From contig JAOTON010001928.1 of NCBI GenBank assembly GCA_034440635.1, positions 1 through 64,000 of the forward strand: a DNA stretch of 64,000 nt, given 5' to 3'. The notes below the pieces were generated by a model that saw only the letters and a program-made list of their open reading frames with translations, did no database searches and was not told where the DNA came from. Both the position numbers and the translations under genes were made by a program. The DNA is from Lepas anatifera (taxonomy: Eukaryota; Arthropoda; Thecostraca; Lepadidae). Below are positions 37,431 to 48,640 of the stretch, one piece after another. How positions within the stretch are numbered: the stretch's first letter is position 1; every line of letters begins with the position of its first letter.

Positions 37431-38716
37431 CCGGCAACAAATAGGCTGAATTGTGTGAAGATCTCCAGGTATAGATGAAATATGGTCGGCAAACCCATAA
37501 TATTTTATATTGTATCTCGTTTCTTCTGGGCATAGCCAGTCTTTACTTAACAAACCAAACTTTATACGTGTGATTATTTATGTGATGACATGAACAGACG
37601 ACAAACGTGGCGCAGTGTGCAGAGACATGTTAGTTTAGGAAAACATGGACTTACACATGGGACTGAATGTAGTCAGAATGAGAACATTAGACCTCAAGTC
37701 CCAACATCGCGTTAGTATATGTATCATACTGCTGAAAACACTCGCCTGTCAATCGAACTGCTTGCCTAACGTACATTGCCACCGGCTTCTCCTGCTTAGG
37801 AGCGGCACCTGCCGAGGCCGCAGGCCGAGGTGTGTCAGAAGCCGGTGACGAACGAAGTGAGAAACGGCTTCTATACTGACAGTTTTTCGTTCTCTTTTGT
37901 CCGTAGTAGTAGTAGTAGTAGTAGTTGTTGTTGTCTGTTCTGAGGACTGGTATCAGATACTTGAAACTTGCAGGGATGAAAGCCAGGAACCCATAAAAAT
38001 CCCGACGGCTGCAGATTTTCGAATTTTGCAAAAACTTTTCCAAAATTTTGGAATATATTTTTCTCAACTTTTATTTTTCGATTTTTCTATTTTTAGTCTA
38101 CAGTTCTAAAACTTACACTCTTTTACACACAATCAATTACCAGTTCTTGCTCAAAGTTTGAAGCAATAAATCCAAATTTGTATTTCCAAAATAATTTTTT
38201 GAAACGTTTACCTCCAACTTGTAGTGAAATGCATTACCAAAGTTATAAGTACGAAATATCTGAAGATATGATGCTAGGTGTTCCAAACTGGATTTTTACA
38301 GACAGAATGGACTGTGCATTACTGCATAGACATTAAACTGAACCAAAAGCATAATTTTGAAGGTCAGTTTTGGCCCTTTTTCAAAAACATTGCAATTATG
38401 GCCTAAAACTTTAAAACCATATAACTTTTAAAATTCTGGACATTTTTGAACGCAGTTTTCTTTGTTGAGATGGGTATTGTCATTACAACAACATATTCAA
38501 AATGCAAATTTCTGAGTTAATGGTAAATATTTTTCTGCAAAAAATACAATATTTTGTTTTTTTAATTTAGGACTACATATTTCCAAATTTTCTTTTGAAA
38601 TTGGTACCAAAAAAAGCCCGGCTCAAGTTCTACAACCGTCTGCCTGACCATACCCGCGCGTCTCCCATAGGTTTTGAGCTATATGATGATAAAGACTGAA
38701 TTTGATGCGGTTTTCA
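37431..38716 (+). repeat. Module d, hairpin unit, module Y
   Basis: The d part (from about 37,570) nearly matches 2,487-2,740. One hairpin unit (37,836-37,890) and a (GTA)n run precede Y. Confidence 0.8.
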
Positions 38717-39015
38717 TAGGTTGTAATAGATTCATCACGTGATAAAGTGCCTTTATACTCAACTGAAATCTATGGCTCTCTCTATACTTGTAGTATGGGA
38801 GATTATGAGCTCTGCCGTTTTTGTTTCATGACGCTCCGATGACTAGTTCGCTACTGAGGGCCAAAATACTTCGGTGACCTTTTCCCGCAGCAGGAGTGAC
38901 GTCATTCTCCCCTTCTTACATGGAGCTTGTGTTCTGCGGCGGTAGGCTGCAGCCGGTGAATGCGTGCAAGAAAGGCATAACATTTCTATCCGAGTGCATG
39001 CAGCGGATCACTCGG
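38717..39015 (+). repeat. Module a', second copy
   Basis: Near-identical to 21,297-21,600. Start of the 2.5-kb duplicated block (see findings). Confidence 0.82.
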
Positions 39016-39302
39016 CCGGCCGGTTGGCGGCCGTTCGGTAGGGTCCCGCTCGCGGTGGCGACTTGCGACGAATAAAAAACAAAATGGTGGTCAGGAACTG
39101 GTATGCTTGTTTGGTTTGTTGTGATTTGTTTCTTTATGGGTGCCCAAATCTTACTGTGTATGTGTGTGATTCGTACGGTAAAAAGTGATGTGTTTTATGA
39201 GAGAGATAAGAGAGGCCCCACCACTTAAGCCTTCGGGCTTTTGCGTCAATCTCTTTGTTATACCCGTCATATTGTTTCCGTCCAATAAAATTTTATCATC
39301 TA
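39016..39302 (+). mobile_element. Module g, third copy
   Basis: Near-identical to 21,601-21,885, carried along in the same segmental copy. Confidence 0.5.
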
Positions 39303-39775
39303 TCCATAGGCGGATCCAGGATTGCCGATCGGAGGGGGCACCTCCGGGGGGGGCCATCCGGACCAGAGGGACGCCACTTTTGACCGGCAAAACCTATCAG
39401 GTGGGGCTAAGGAGCTCAAGCATAGGCGGATCCAGGACATCAGTACAGGTATTGGGCTAAAGAGCTCGGGCATAGGCGGATCCATGGCATCAGTAAGGTG
39501 GTGGGGCTAAGGACCTTGAGCATAGGCGGATCCAGGACATCAGTACGGGGGTGGGGCTAAGGAGCATAGGCGGACCCAGGACATCAGTGCCGGGATGGGC
39601 CTAAGGTGCTCGATCATAGGCGGATCCAGGACATAAGTTCAGGGGTGGGGCTAAGGAGCTCAAGCATAGCCGGATCCAGGACATCAGTACGGAGGTGGGG
39701 CTAAGGAGCTCGAGCATAGGCGGATCCAGGACATCAGTGTGGGGGGAGGGGCTAAGGGGCTCGAGTAAAGGGGGA
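39303..39775 (+). repeat. 50-bp minisatellite array A7 (short)
   Basis: About nine units, the partner of A3 with matching variant order. Confidence 0.88.
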
Positions 39776-41263
39776 TCAAATATTTCCGAGAGGGGAGAAA
39801 TCGTCCCGGGGGAAGGGGTGTAATCCGGAACTGGAGGGCCTCACTTTTGACCGGCAAAATCTATCAAGTGGACGCAAAATCCTTCCGATGGGCGCAGATA
39901 TTCGTATCTTAGGGGGTGGGCAGTGGCATTTCAAGCGGCGCCATCAAATGTCTAAGCGGGCGCCGTGGCCATTTCAAGGGGCGCCGAGGGTCGATCAAGG
40001 GGGCACGTGCTCCCTATACCCCCTCCCCCCACCACCCTGAATTCACCTATTTTTTGAGCATCCTGATCATTGCTTTGAAACATCCTCCGCCTATGCCCTA
40101 GCTGTAGGACTTTTCACATGGGGTATTAAGCCCCTAGCCTCGCCCCTTGTATCCGCCCCCGTGTTTAGACATATAAATGATACATAAATCTCGTTGCATT
40201 CTGTTCCATGTTATCCAACCATACCAATGAGTGACAATCGGTCATGCAGATTTCGAATGTGGTCTTCAGGTCAATGAAAGGTCACTGCACATGCGCAGTG
40301 AAACTAAGTGTAACAGAGGCCATCTCAGCAACATACGGGTCGATTTCTTTCAAATTTTGTGAACAAGATAATTACACGGAATAAAAACAAAAAATTTCAA
40401 ATTGAAGTTGCACTGCTCTGCGCATGCGCAGTAGAAATTATCAAATTAAGCCTTAAAGTTGAGGATATTTCAGAGGAGGAAATGGAGAGAGGAGAGCCAA
40501 CATGCTTAAATTTAGCATGAACTTTTTGTCACCCTTAATAACTACAAAGGTCAGTGCGCATGCGCATTAGATTTTATGGTCATTGAGGCCATCTCGGGAG
40601 CCAATCGACCGATTTTGCTCAAACTTTGCGAGTAAAAGCAGAATACTATCTGCTAATCCCAATTGGCGGCATTATGACGCTGTACTGTGCTGCACATGCA
40701 CTGTAGGAATTCTAAGGAATAATAGGCTATAAGGGATAATTTAGACCAGGAGACAAACACACAGCATACCAACATGCTTCAGCCAATTATAACGGTATCT
40801 TCGCTCTCATTCACTGCAGACGTTTCTGCTCATGCGGACTAGGACATAGGGTTACCGAAGCTAACTCGGTAACAAATAGGCTGCATTGGGTGAAAATATG
40901 CAAGTAAAGGTGAAATACGGTCGGCAAACCCATCATAGTTTATATTGTGTCCCCTTTCTTCTGGTCATGCCCGGTCTTTGCTTAACAAAACAAACAGTAT
41001 ACGTGTGTTTATTTATGTGATGACATTAACAGAGGGCAAACGTGGCACATTGTGCAGAGACATGCTAATTTAGGAAAACATGGGCTTACACAGGGGATTG
41101 AATGGACTCATAATGAGAAAACAAGACCTAAAGTCCCAACATTGCGTTGGCATAAGTATCATACTGCTGAAAACACTGGCCTGTCAATCGAACTGTTTGC
41201 CTAACGTACATTGTCACCGGCTTCTCCTGCGCCGGAGCGGCACTTGCCGAGGCCGCAGGCCGA
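39776..41263 (+). repeat. Modules h, c' and d; right edge of the repeat domain
   Basis: Near-identical to 22,361-23,845. The domain stops at the d terminus ccgaggccgcaggccgagg, after which aagttcactgtcttcagcac is window-unique. The edge of the whole 41-kb domain is therefore the same module terminus used at internal junctions. Confidence 0.82.
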
Positions 41264-41787
41264 GGAAGTTCACTGTCTTCAGCACAAATTGAATGAACAA
41301 AATCAAAAAGCAGGAACTGGCTGATCCAGTAGTATGGTGCACTAAAGTTGGACCTTATCATCTGGCACGAATGAAAAACTGCCACAAAGCTGTGTAATGA
41401 AGACTGCAGACAAAAGCCAATAGCAAGCAGTGATCATCAGCTGATTTCATCAGCCACAGTTTCAGCCCAAAAATTGCAAGCCACAGGTGCCGTTCAAAAA
41501 TTGCAAGCAGCAGCCTCAAGCCCAAAGCACAAGCCTACATTGCAGGCTGTGGTTCCAAAGCCAAAGCGCAATGTGAGCACCTACTCACTAGCCGCAGACA
41601 TTCCACTGCAGGTTCCCGTCAGTACCAGCTGCAATCTTGTATGCCAAAATCAGAATTGAATCAAAACTGCCAGCATGGTGCCTACCTTGAAAGAGTCCTT
41701 TCTTCAAAGCCTTGCATTGACCCACTCACCAACCACCAATCCAAATCTGGATCCTTAATGCCATAGGCTCCACCGCTGTCACCAAAA
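41264..41787 (-). other. Possible leader/internal region of a truncated LTR retroelement
   Basis: On the minus strand this follows the putative LTR, beginning TTTTGGTGACAGCGGTGGAG, which is placed like a tRNA primer-binding site (TGG start). The remainder contains imperfect repeats (ttgcaatttttg, ctgtggctt) and no recognisable gag or pol. It may simply be intergenic DNA. Confidence 0.3.
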
Positions 41788-42050
41788 TGTAGTTGTGTCT
41801 ATAATCCGCTTGCTTCCTGGTGTGAAAACTCCATATCCAGAGAAAGTAGCTTGGTTTATTTAAGGGCAGCTTTATCCTCCAAAATGCCAAAGCATGCAAA
41901 AGGCCCAAGAAGACAGAGCCATCAAAACGCTCGCCCTGAAACAGCCAGCAACGAAAGATATCACTCGCTGCATTCCAACAATAGCACAAAAAGAACAGAA
42001 TAGCAACTCCACAACACCGATATGTTAACCATTCGATGAAGTCTTCCACA
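41788..42050 (-). mobile_element. Putative LTR of a retrotransposon (263 bp)
   Basis: On the minus strand it begins TGTGGAAGACTTC and ends CACAACTACA, the usual TG...CA ends. It contains AATAAA (minus strand CCTTAAATAAACC) and is followed by a TGG-starting primer-site-like sequence. No partner LTR is in the window, so the element is truncated or solo. The long minus-strand open frame across it is taken to be fortuitous. Confidence 0.45.
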
Positions 42051-42683
42051 ATCATGCACTACCCAACTTATTACTCACGTTTTGGCAGCAAGCTGAACTG
42101 AGAACCACTCATCATGATGTCTGTCTCACAAATGAGCAAACCACAGGCAACAACACTGAAGAGGCTATGGCTTCCATATGCTGCCAAATGAAAATACTTC
42201 AAGTTTGGCGCAAAAAAGGTTTCCCTTCACATTACCTTCACTCAGCTGCTTATTACCCATCAGTTAAAGGAATCCCTTCAGGATCCATCACTATCTTAAA
42301 TACTACCACATAATCATATTTCCCACCGACCTATGGCTGCTTAGCAAGCACGGCTGGTAGCTTTATCAGTGACAGAAGTACACACAAAGTTGAACGGTTT
42401 TTCGCATCTTTAATTTTGATTGTGGTAAGATTGGGACCAAAACTCACGTAGCTGGTCACCAGATGATAAATTTATTAGAAATGCAGGATGAGCCGGGCGA
42501 GTAAGCCCCATCCTTACGGAACATTTCACAGTGGGAGAGGGCTGGGGGGGGGGGCGTTTGACAGACTGGCCCAAGCGTTATGTAAAGTACAGGCACACAA
42601 ACAGGTGTTTCTCACCCGTTTTTTTGTTGTTGTTGTTTTTTTATTCATTGCAAAAACAAGTTTGTGCCATCGAAATGCTTTGA
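42051..42683. other. No gene recognised
   Basis: Low-copy sequence with a poly-G run near 42,545 and a T-rich run near 42,620. The text near 42,495-42,545 (catccttacggaacatttca) resembles 43,370-43,410 (tatccttacgatgcgttaca), a weak sign of local duplication. No splice-supported coding region was seen. Confidence 0.4.
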
Positions 42684-43240
42684 CTTGGCCCCACTGGGCC
42701 GGGGTCGACTGGTGTCCCATCCACACACCCGTCCCGGTAGATGCTCTGATTTGATTTCGATAAGGGAGGGAGATCAGTGTCAGCAGCTCCTGCCTTTAGA
42801 GCAGAGCACGGATTTGCAACTGGTTCAGGAGAGTTGCTTTGGTGGTTGTGTTAACATTCGGTAGATTGGAGATAGGTTTTTGTCGTGAAATGGTTACGGA
42901 TGGTCGAATCACAATCTGTTCAATTCATTCATGAGAGACGAGAGTCCCTGGATTTAATTACCTTGTTATGCTCTCCTGCCCAAACAAGGACGATTCACCG
43001 GGAAGATATTGTCAGGGTCGCTGACAGGATTCCTATGTATTTTGACTAGCTGTGAAGGCACTGCTTGTTATTTTAACATCAGATCGATTAAGCCATTTCG
43101 CCCTACATCTCCAATTGTGATGACATTTTGTCCAAGAGGTTATCTCAAAGACTCGAGGACTTTATCTAGAGTCGTCCACAACGTTGAAAGCATTGTGGCT
43201 ATATGACTCGACGTCATTTAGCTCCTGAATCAGAATCGGG
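42684..43240. repeat. Orphan paralogue of the cuticle-gene upstream region
   Basis: Matches 49,990-50,570 over about 550 bases, for example gtgtcccatccacacacccg, gggagatcagtgtcagc and ctttatctagagtcgtccac. Similarity stops near 42,684, just short of where the TATA box and coding sequence would lie in the gene-bearing copy. The distal upstream DNA therefore survives here without a gene. Confidence 0.85.
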
Positions 43241-43499
43241 ACATATTTGGGAGGCTGATTGATTATTTTGGCTTAGTGGCACACTAAACTTTGTGGTCGC
43301 TTAACTTATAACGTGTAGCATATAAAGATTTGGTGGTGACGCGACCTGAGTGGAGGGAGTCAGCCTTATCCTTACGATGCGTTACACAGCGGAGGGATCG
43401 GCCCTAGCTGGCTGCTGGGAAAAATCAAACGGCACAAGCCGTAAACACTGACTCTAAGCTGAAACAGAAGATACTCGACGCTGCGTTCTTTTGAAAACA

Positions 43500-44394
43500 A
43501 AAACAAAATCATTAGAACTTGTCTTGCAAAATATGTGGAAATGTGTCATGGGGTACAATTTCACCATTGACTCAGGCAGCTGGCCCAGGATCCAAAGCAA
43601 GCGAAACTAACATGCCATCAAAACGCATTGAAAGCTCTCACATCCAAAGTTTGGTGAAATGAAATAGAATACGCCCCTCGAAAAGCAGCGAAGGCTGAGC
43701 TTGGGCGCATGTTCTCCAGTATTCCTTGATATGGGCATATTTACTCACGATATGTGTGAAACGTGACAAATGAGCATGGCAGTAAGGTGTGCACTTTCTT
43801 TACATGTCCCTGTTGTAACAGGCCATATATGCATTGACCGTAAACTGATAACGGGAATAGTATGTGGACCAATGAGTTTGCCTTGCAAGCGGGTTCTTTT
43901 TCTAAAACAGCTTCCTTGGTTGTGTGGCACCCGTTCCCTGGCTAAACTTCAATCTGCAGCTACAAAAATTGACAATGCATGATGAGCACGGAATTCGCGG
44001 CATAGGCACAGATTGTTGGCCGATGTTTCTCAACCGGGGAAGGGGAATTTGCTTTGGATATTTCATATATATGTTAAAGCTAGTCCTTGTCGCAGTCTTT
44101 TAAGGTCGGAAGTGTGCTACCATAACAAGTGTTACAGATTATTTGCAATTCTGCTCACATAACCGGGTAAAATACCTTAAAAGGGCGCGAAACTCCACTG
44201 GGCGTAATTCCGTTTTGCAGAGAGAAAACTGATCGGATCTCATATTCGGGGCTTTCACCTTGCTGGACTGCAAGGCTGATTTTGGCATCGAAGATTTTAG
44301 ATCTGAATATTTTGCTAAAAACACAGTAAAAGGTGACTAAACATGTCCTTCATTGTTTTAAAGTATTTGCCTGGTAAAGTTGGATCGCTGTGTA
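43500..44394. repeat. Left copy of an old duplication (matches 60,800-61,740)
   Basis: Shared stretches include aggatccaaagcaagcgaaa, attgaaagctc/cactgaaagctc and aaaagggcgcgaaactc. Small open frames in the two copies do not correspond, so the region is read as non-coding. Confidence 0.8.
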
Positions 44395-45192
44395 CAGGAT
44401 GTTTCAGAAAGAGTGATATTTTTTAAAAGTTTAGCAAAGGGCTAAAGATCCTTCAAAGCCATAAAAAAACGGCCGTTTTAATGGTGAGTTATGGGACATT
44501 TTTCGAAAAAAATGTTTTATTAGCATCAAGTATTTTCTTCCATCTTAAATGAACTCGAAAATGATGTAAGTGACATAATACTTGTCAGCTTATATTCGAG
44601 AAAACGGAACTGGCAGCACTCTTAAAAGGCTTTGGCGCAAAAAATGGCACGTAAGCATGCACATCAAAAGCCAAGTCTCAGTAACATTTCAAGTTTAAAG
44701 TTTTTGGGCTCAAGCTATTCTCTGATCTTAAATAGGAATGACTGGATGCGGCGGACACAGCGAAAAAGATCCCACTGTTCACCGCAGAACAAGGGACATG
44801 GGCCAATTGGGGGATTGTTTGCTTGGACCCGAGCTTTCCTAAGCATGGGAGGTGTGTTGTTTTTAGAATTAATTTCCAGAGGCAATGTGCGTGCGGACTG
44901 TAATGTACCGCAGTGACAATTTAATGTTTGCAGTGTCATTGGCGTGATACTTGTCACGTGATACGCGCGTGACTTCAGCGAAAAATTTTCGTTGAAGGCA
45001 AAAAGACATTGTTTTCACCTCATTTTTATGACTGCTTTTTACTAGTAAAAATATAAAAACAACTTTCAAAATACCTAAAGTCGTAAATGACCCCAAATTT
45101 GCTTTCTATTGATATGCAAATCATACCACAACAACCTCTTTATAGGTGTATTCTGATCAATTCAAAAATATCATTCATTTTGAAACACCCCG
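44395..45192. mobile_element. Non-autonomous mariner-like element (798 bp)
   Basis: Flanked by TA on both sides (44,393-44,394 and 45,193-45,194). The inverted termini begin CAGGATGTTTCAGAAAGAGT and CGGGGTGTTTCAAAATGAAT and agree at roughly 25 of the first 30 positions. The uninterrupted paralogue at 61,740-61,741 reads tgtggTAagtcaaggtagaa, against TAagtcgagatagaa here, giving the empty site with a single TA. No transposase is encoded. The TIR style fits Tc1/mariner. Confidence 0.82.
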
Positions 45193-45462
45193 TAAGTCGA
45201 GATAGAAATCGCTGGCGCATATTTTTGCAGCGAAGTAAAACAGTTTGTTTGCAGCTCTTCGAACCTGAGGGTGGTCGTTTTGGCGCTATTGCCTACGCAT
45301 TTATTAATCTGAGTAGCCATCGTTCCCTAAATCTGTTCTGTTTCACGCTTCAGACTAACGATCTGGCTTCATGTTAGCCCTTGTAAAAAATGCATTATTT
45401 TGGCTTGGTTTTCAGGGACGTGAGTAAATGCTTTTAGCACGTGTGGTCCATTCAGTCTGTTC
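45193..45462. repeat. Continuation of the left duplication copy
   Basis: The segment between the two transposons matches about 61,741-62,260 with gaps, for example cctaaatctgttctgtttca versus cctaaatctgctctgtgcca. It ends in the 8-bp GTCTGTTC target sequence (45,455-45,462). Confidence 0.7.
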
Positions 45463-47880
45463 TAGAGGTGGGAGTTTCGGGCAATTTTGCAGGCCCGGGC
45501 CCGGTCTGCTGCTGATTTTAGAACCCTGTCACAAGCCCGGTTTGTGGTAGAAATGGCTTATAAAGCCCGGGAAGGCCCGGTATCATGGAAAAACCATAAA
45601 CGACTGTATACAGCATTTGTTTACTTTAAAGCTGCTCAAATACATATTTTAAGCCAACTTATCCTGGAAAAAGTTTTGGTTACACCCAAAACCATATTAA
45701 AAAGGTGCATGTGGCATCAGTAGCCTCAGCTATCTTAATAATTCAGCAGAAAATGATACTGAAAAACACAGTATGAAACATGCCTTGCTTATGATGCAAG
45801 CTTACTTCAGATAATGACCAGCATCACCTTATAAAACAATGGGCATTCGAGATAGAGGTATGCACATGGCAGCAATAAGAATCGGGATGAAATAAGCCCA
45901 CTCATATCAGCCATTTCCTCCATCATTGCATTTTTATAAATCATGATGTGCTGGCGCGGGCCTCATAATTGAGTTCCAATAATGTTGATGAATAGAGGAA
46001 AGAGAAGTGACAAGTTTTCAGCTAAAACTTTTCAGAATATCATGGCAGAATGGCGGTGAATGAACCAAAAATCCTTCACATTGTCCCTGAAATGATACAT
46101 GTGAGCATTTCCTTTTAATTTAGCCAGTAAACAGCTTGGAATATTGCCAAAAGATTGTTCTGCTTGGGTCAGCCCGATCTGCAAAGTAGGTAAGCCAATA
46201 GGCCAACAAGGTCCATCAGCCTACCTTGATAAAGAACCAGTAGTTTTCCACAGGTTCGCACCAAATATGGTATAAAAAGGTTGCGCCCAATCTCCACCAA
46301 AAAGTAAATCTGACACAAAAAACAACTCGAGTCCATCCACATTACCATTACCATGCGGGCTTGAACACTATTTCCGTTTGTTTTGTTGTATTTTAGGGGC
46401 TTGCGCTTAGAAGGTATATGAAGCGCCGTGTTTGTCTACGTTATAGCAATCATTTATGAAAATATTTTTCACAAAAATTTAGCAGAATAGTAAGTTTATT
46501 TCAGTTTAAATATTTCAGTACTCTTAAAGATATATTCTAAAATTTTCAGGGATTCAAAAAATCAGCAAAAACTGTGTAGTGCATTTGCTTAGTTCCTGAG
46601 AATAGGCCTTTTTGTGCAGTTGTTTCATATATGACGCTTTTCTGACTTTGCAAATATTTTCAAGCTGTTCTGAAGCCCGCTGAATTTGGCGTATCTGAAG
46701 ACCATCATAATTTGGATATTGTTTTTGTGTTCTGTGTTTCTATGTTTCCGTAGTACATTTTTAGTGTGCTGGGAGGGAGGTGTAAAGTAAAGGTATTTTG
46801 GGAGGGAAGTGCTGTTATGTTCAAAGCTTATAATAGAAGTTGTATTTCATAGAGGCCAGGGAATATCTCCACAAGGAAAATGCAACACATGATGTCAAGT
46901 ATATTCATGTTTTGGTGCAATTTCAAAGGTTCCTTCTAAGGCTGACTGCTGCTCTCCCTGTATCTCCCCACAACAGACTAATTTATATTCTAACGTACTT
47001 CGATCAAAAGCATGTTTTCTTTGTGCCTATTCCCTTGCTTATACTAGCCTTTTCGAGTGGATTCTGCATCTTTTGGGCAATGCAGGAGCAAGATGAAGCT
47101 GTGGAAGGGTCAAACTTATCAACATTTGTTCTTGCATCTAGAGTTATCAGGCCAGTTTGACAATTATGGGCTCCCAATAGATATTTCGTACCTGTCATTC
47201 ACTTTGCCATTTTTGGCAGAGGACATGGGAATAGCTCCATAGATGGCATTTTCTTTTTACCTGAAGCAGAAAGCTTCTGGAAAGAATGTTCTAGTTAGAG
47301 CTAGGTGTTAGTATCAATATGTCAGCAACAAATGAAATGGTATACTGACAATATGGAAGTAACAAATAGGCTACCACAATTTATATTTTATTCACCCATA
47401 TATGACTTGAAGATTTTGAAGTCATTAGGATATTCACAAGATGACAGTACAGCATGGATGTGTGCAACTGTAGGTAATATTCAATATTTGATTATAAATA
47501 TTGATACAGGTTTAAGTAACTTGCTTTTGACCCTGACATGAGTAACAGATAGAAAGTTAGAGCTTCATGCTTTTACATTCCTGATGTATTTCTTAAAGTC
47601 CATGTCTCAAAATTAATTGTAAATGCATTTTCAAAAGCTGCAGGTGCATGAATAAGATTATATTTTAGTGGAAAAAACTAGGTCTGTACTGAAAAAGGCT
47701 TATTTAACTTACAGAAAATTGACTTTGAAGTCCCAGTTCAGTTGAAGCCCGGAATGAGCTGGGTGAAGCCCGTTATCAGCCCGGCATTGGCCTAAGTCAG
47801 GCCTTCAGGCCCGGTCCAAGCCCGCGGGCCTGGGCCGGGCTTTTGCCCCGGGCCCCCGGACCTGGAAAGTCCCACCTCTA
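45463..47880. mobile_element. Non-autonomous hAT-type element (2,418 bp)
   Basis: Bounded by a perfect 8-bp duplication GTCTGTTC (45,455-45,462 and 47,881-47,888). The termini TAGAGGTGGGAGTTTC and TAGAGGTGGGACTTTC form an inverted repeat with one mismatch, a classic hAT-type end. Subterminal regions carry clustered GCCCGGGCCCGG-like motifs on both sides. The interior is AT-rich and encodes no recognisable transposase. The paralogous region near 62,254 (GCCTGTTC followed by ccgtccacaaccac) is the empty site. Confidence 0.9.
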
Positions 47881-48640
47881 GTCTGTTCTGACCGGGAACC
47901 ACCCCCAACTATATAACTGGATGGATCAATTAATTGAGAGCTGCCTCATTCGGTCTGAGTCCAAGAAACAACCAGGAAAATTGTGAAGGTATGTTATCGT
48001 TTTTTGACAGTACCCCGGACGAATGCATCGTACCATTTTCGCTCTTTTCTCTGCTTTTGATGGCTTAGCTTGCCAAGCATCGGTGAGTTAGATTACGGAA
48101 GCGTAAACGTGGAGATGACTAGGAATTATTACACAGAGCAGGGATGAGACGGTCAAATCTGAAATGCCCTGCGAGGGAAATTTGTATTGCTTACTGATTT
48201 CCATTATTTTAACGTTTTTTTCGTGTTTCGGGCAGACTGCCTAAATTCTGCTGTGGTGGCTCGGCTTCACCCCCAGCTGGAGAGTTCAACACTGATCTGA
48301 TCACGGTTTAACATGATGTGAAGCATTTACCAAACCTTGGGCAACGCGGAAACGTGACCGTTTCGACGCATTGGAAGTGGAAACGATGTTCAAGTTTAAT
48401 AGCAGATGAAGGACGACCCTCCTATGCTGTTTTTTTCGCTTGTAGGGGGAGGGGGTATGATTGAGCGTCACGTAGTACTTCAGGGTAGGGTGGGGGTCGG
48501 CATGAGCGCTGGGAAACGTTGCATAGGAGGAGGGCTGTCGAAAATGGGCGAAATTCCTGATCGGCAACTTATGGGCGACCCTTGGGCTATATCTATATGG
48601 AACCGCACAAATATACTAGCACCGATGTGTTGGCGTGGAA
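47881..48640. repeat. Continuation of the left duplication copy
   Basis: Matches 62,260-62,870, for example gtgaccgtttcgac in both and gagttagattacggaagcg versus gagctggattgcggtagcg. No gene is recognised. Confidence 0.7.

Noticed and set aside
41726..42055. Hydrophobic 109-codon minus-strand frame as a membrane protein
   Set aside because: It overlaps a TG...CA bounded LTR-like sequence with an AATAAA, has no domain, and its composition follows the T-rich strand.
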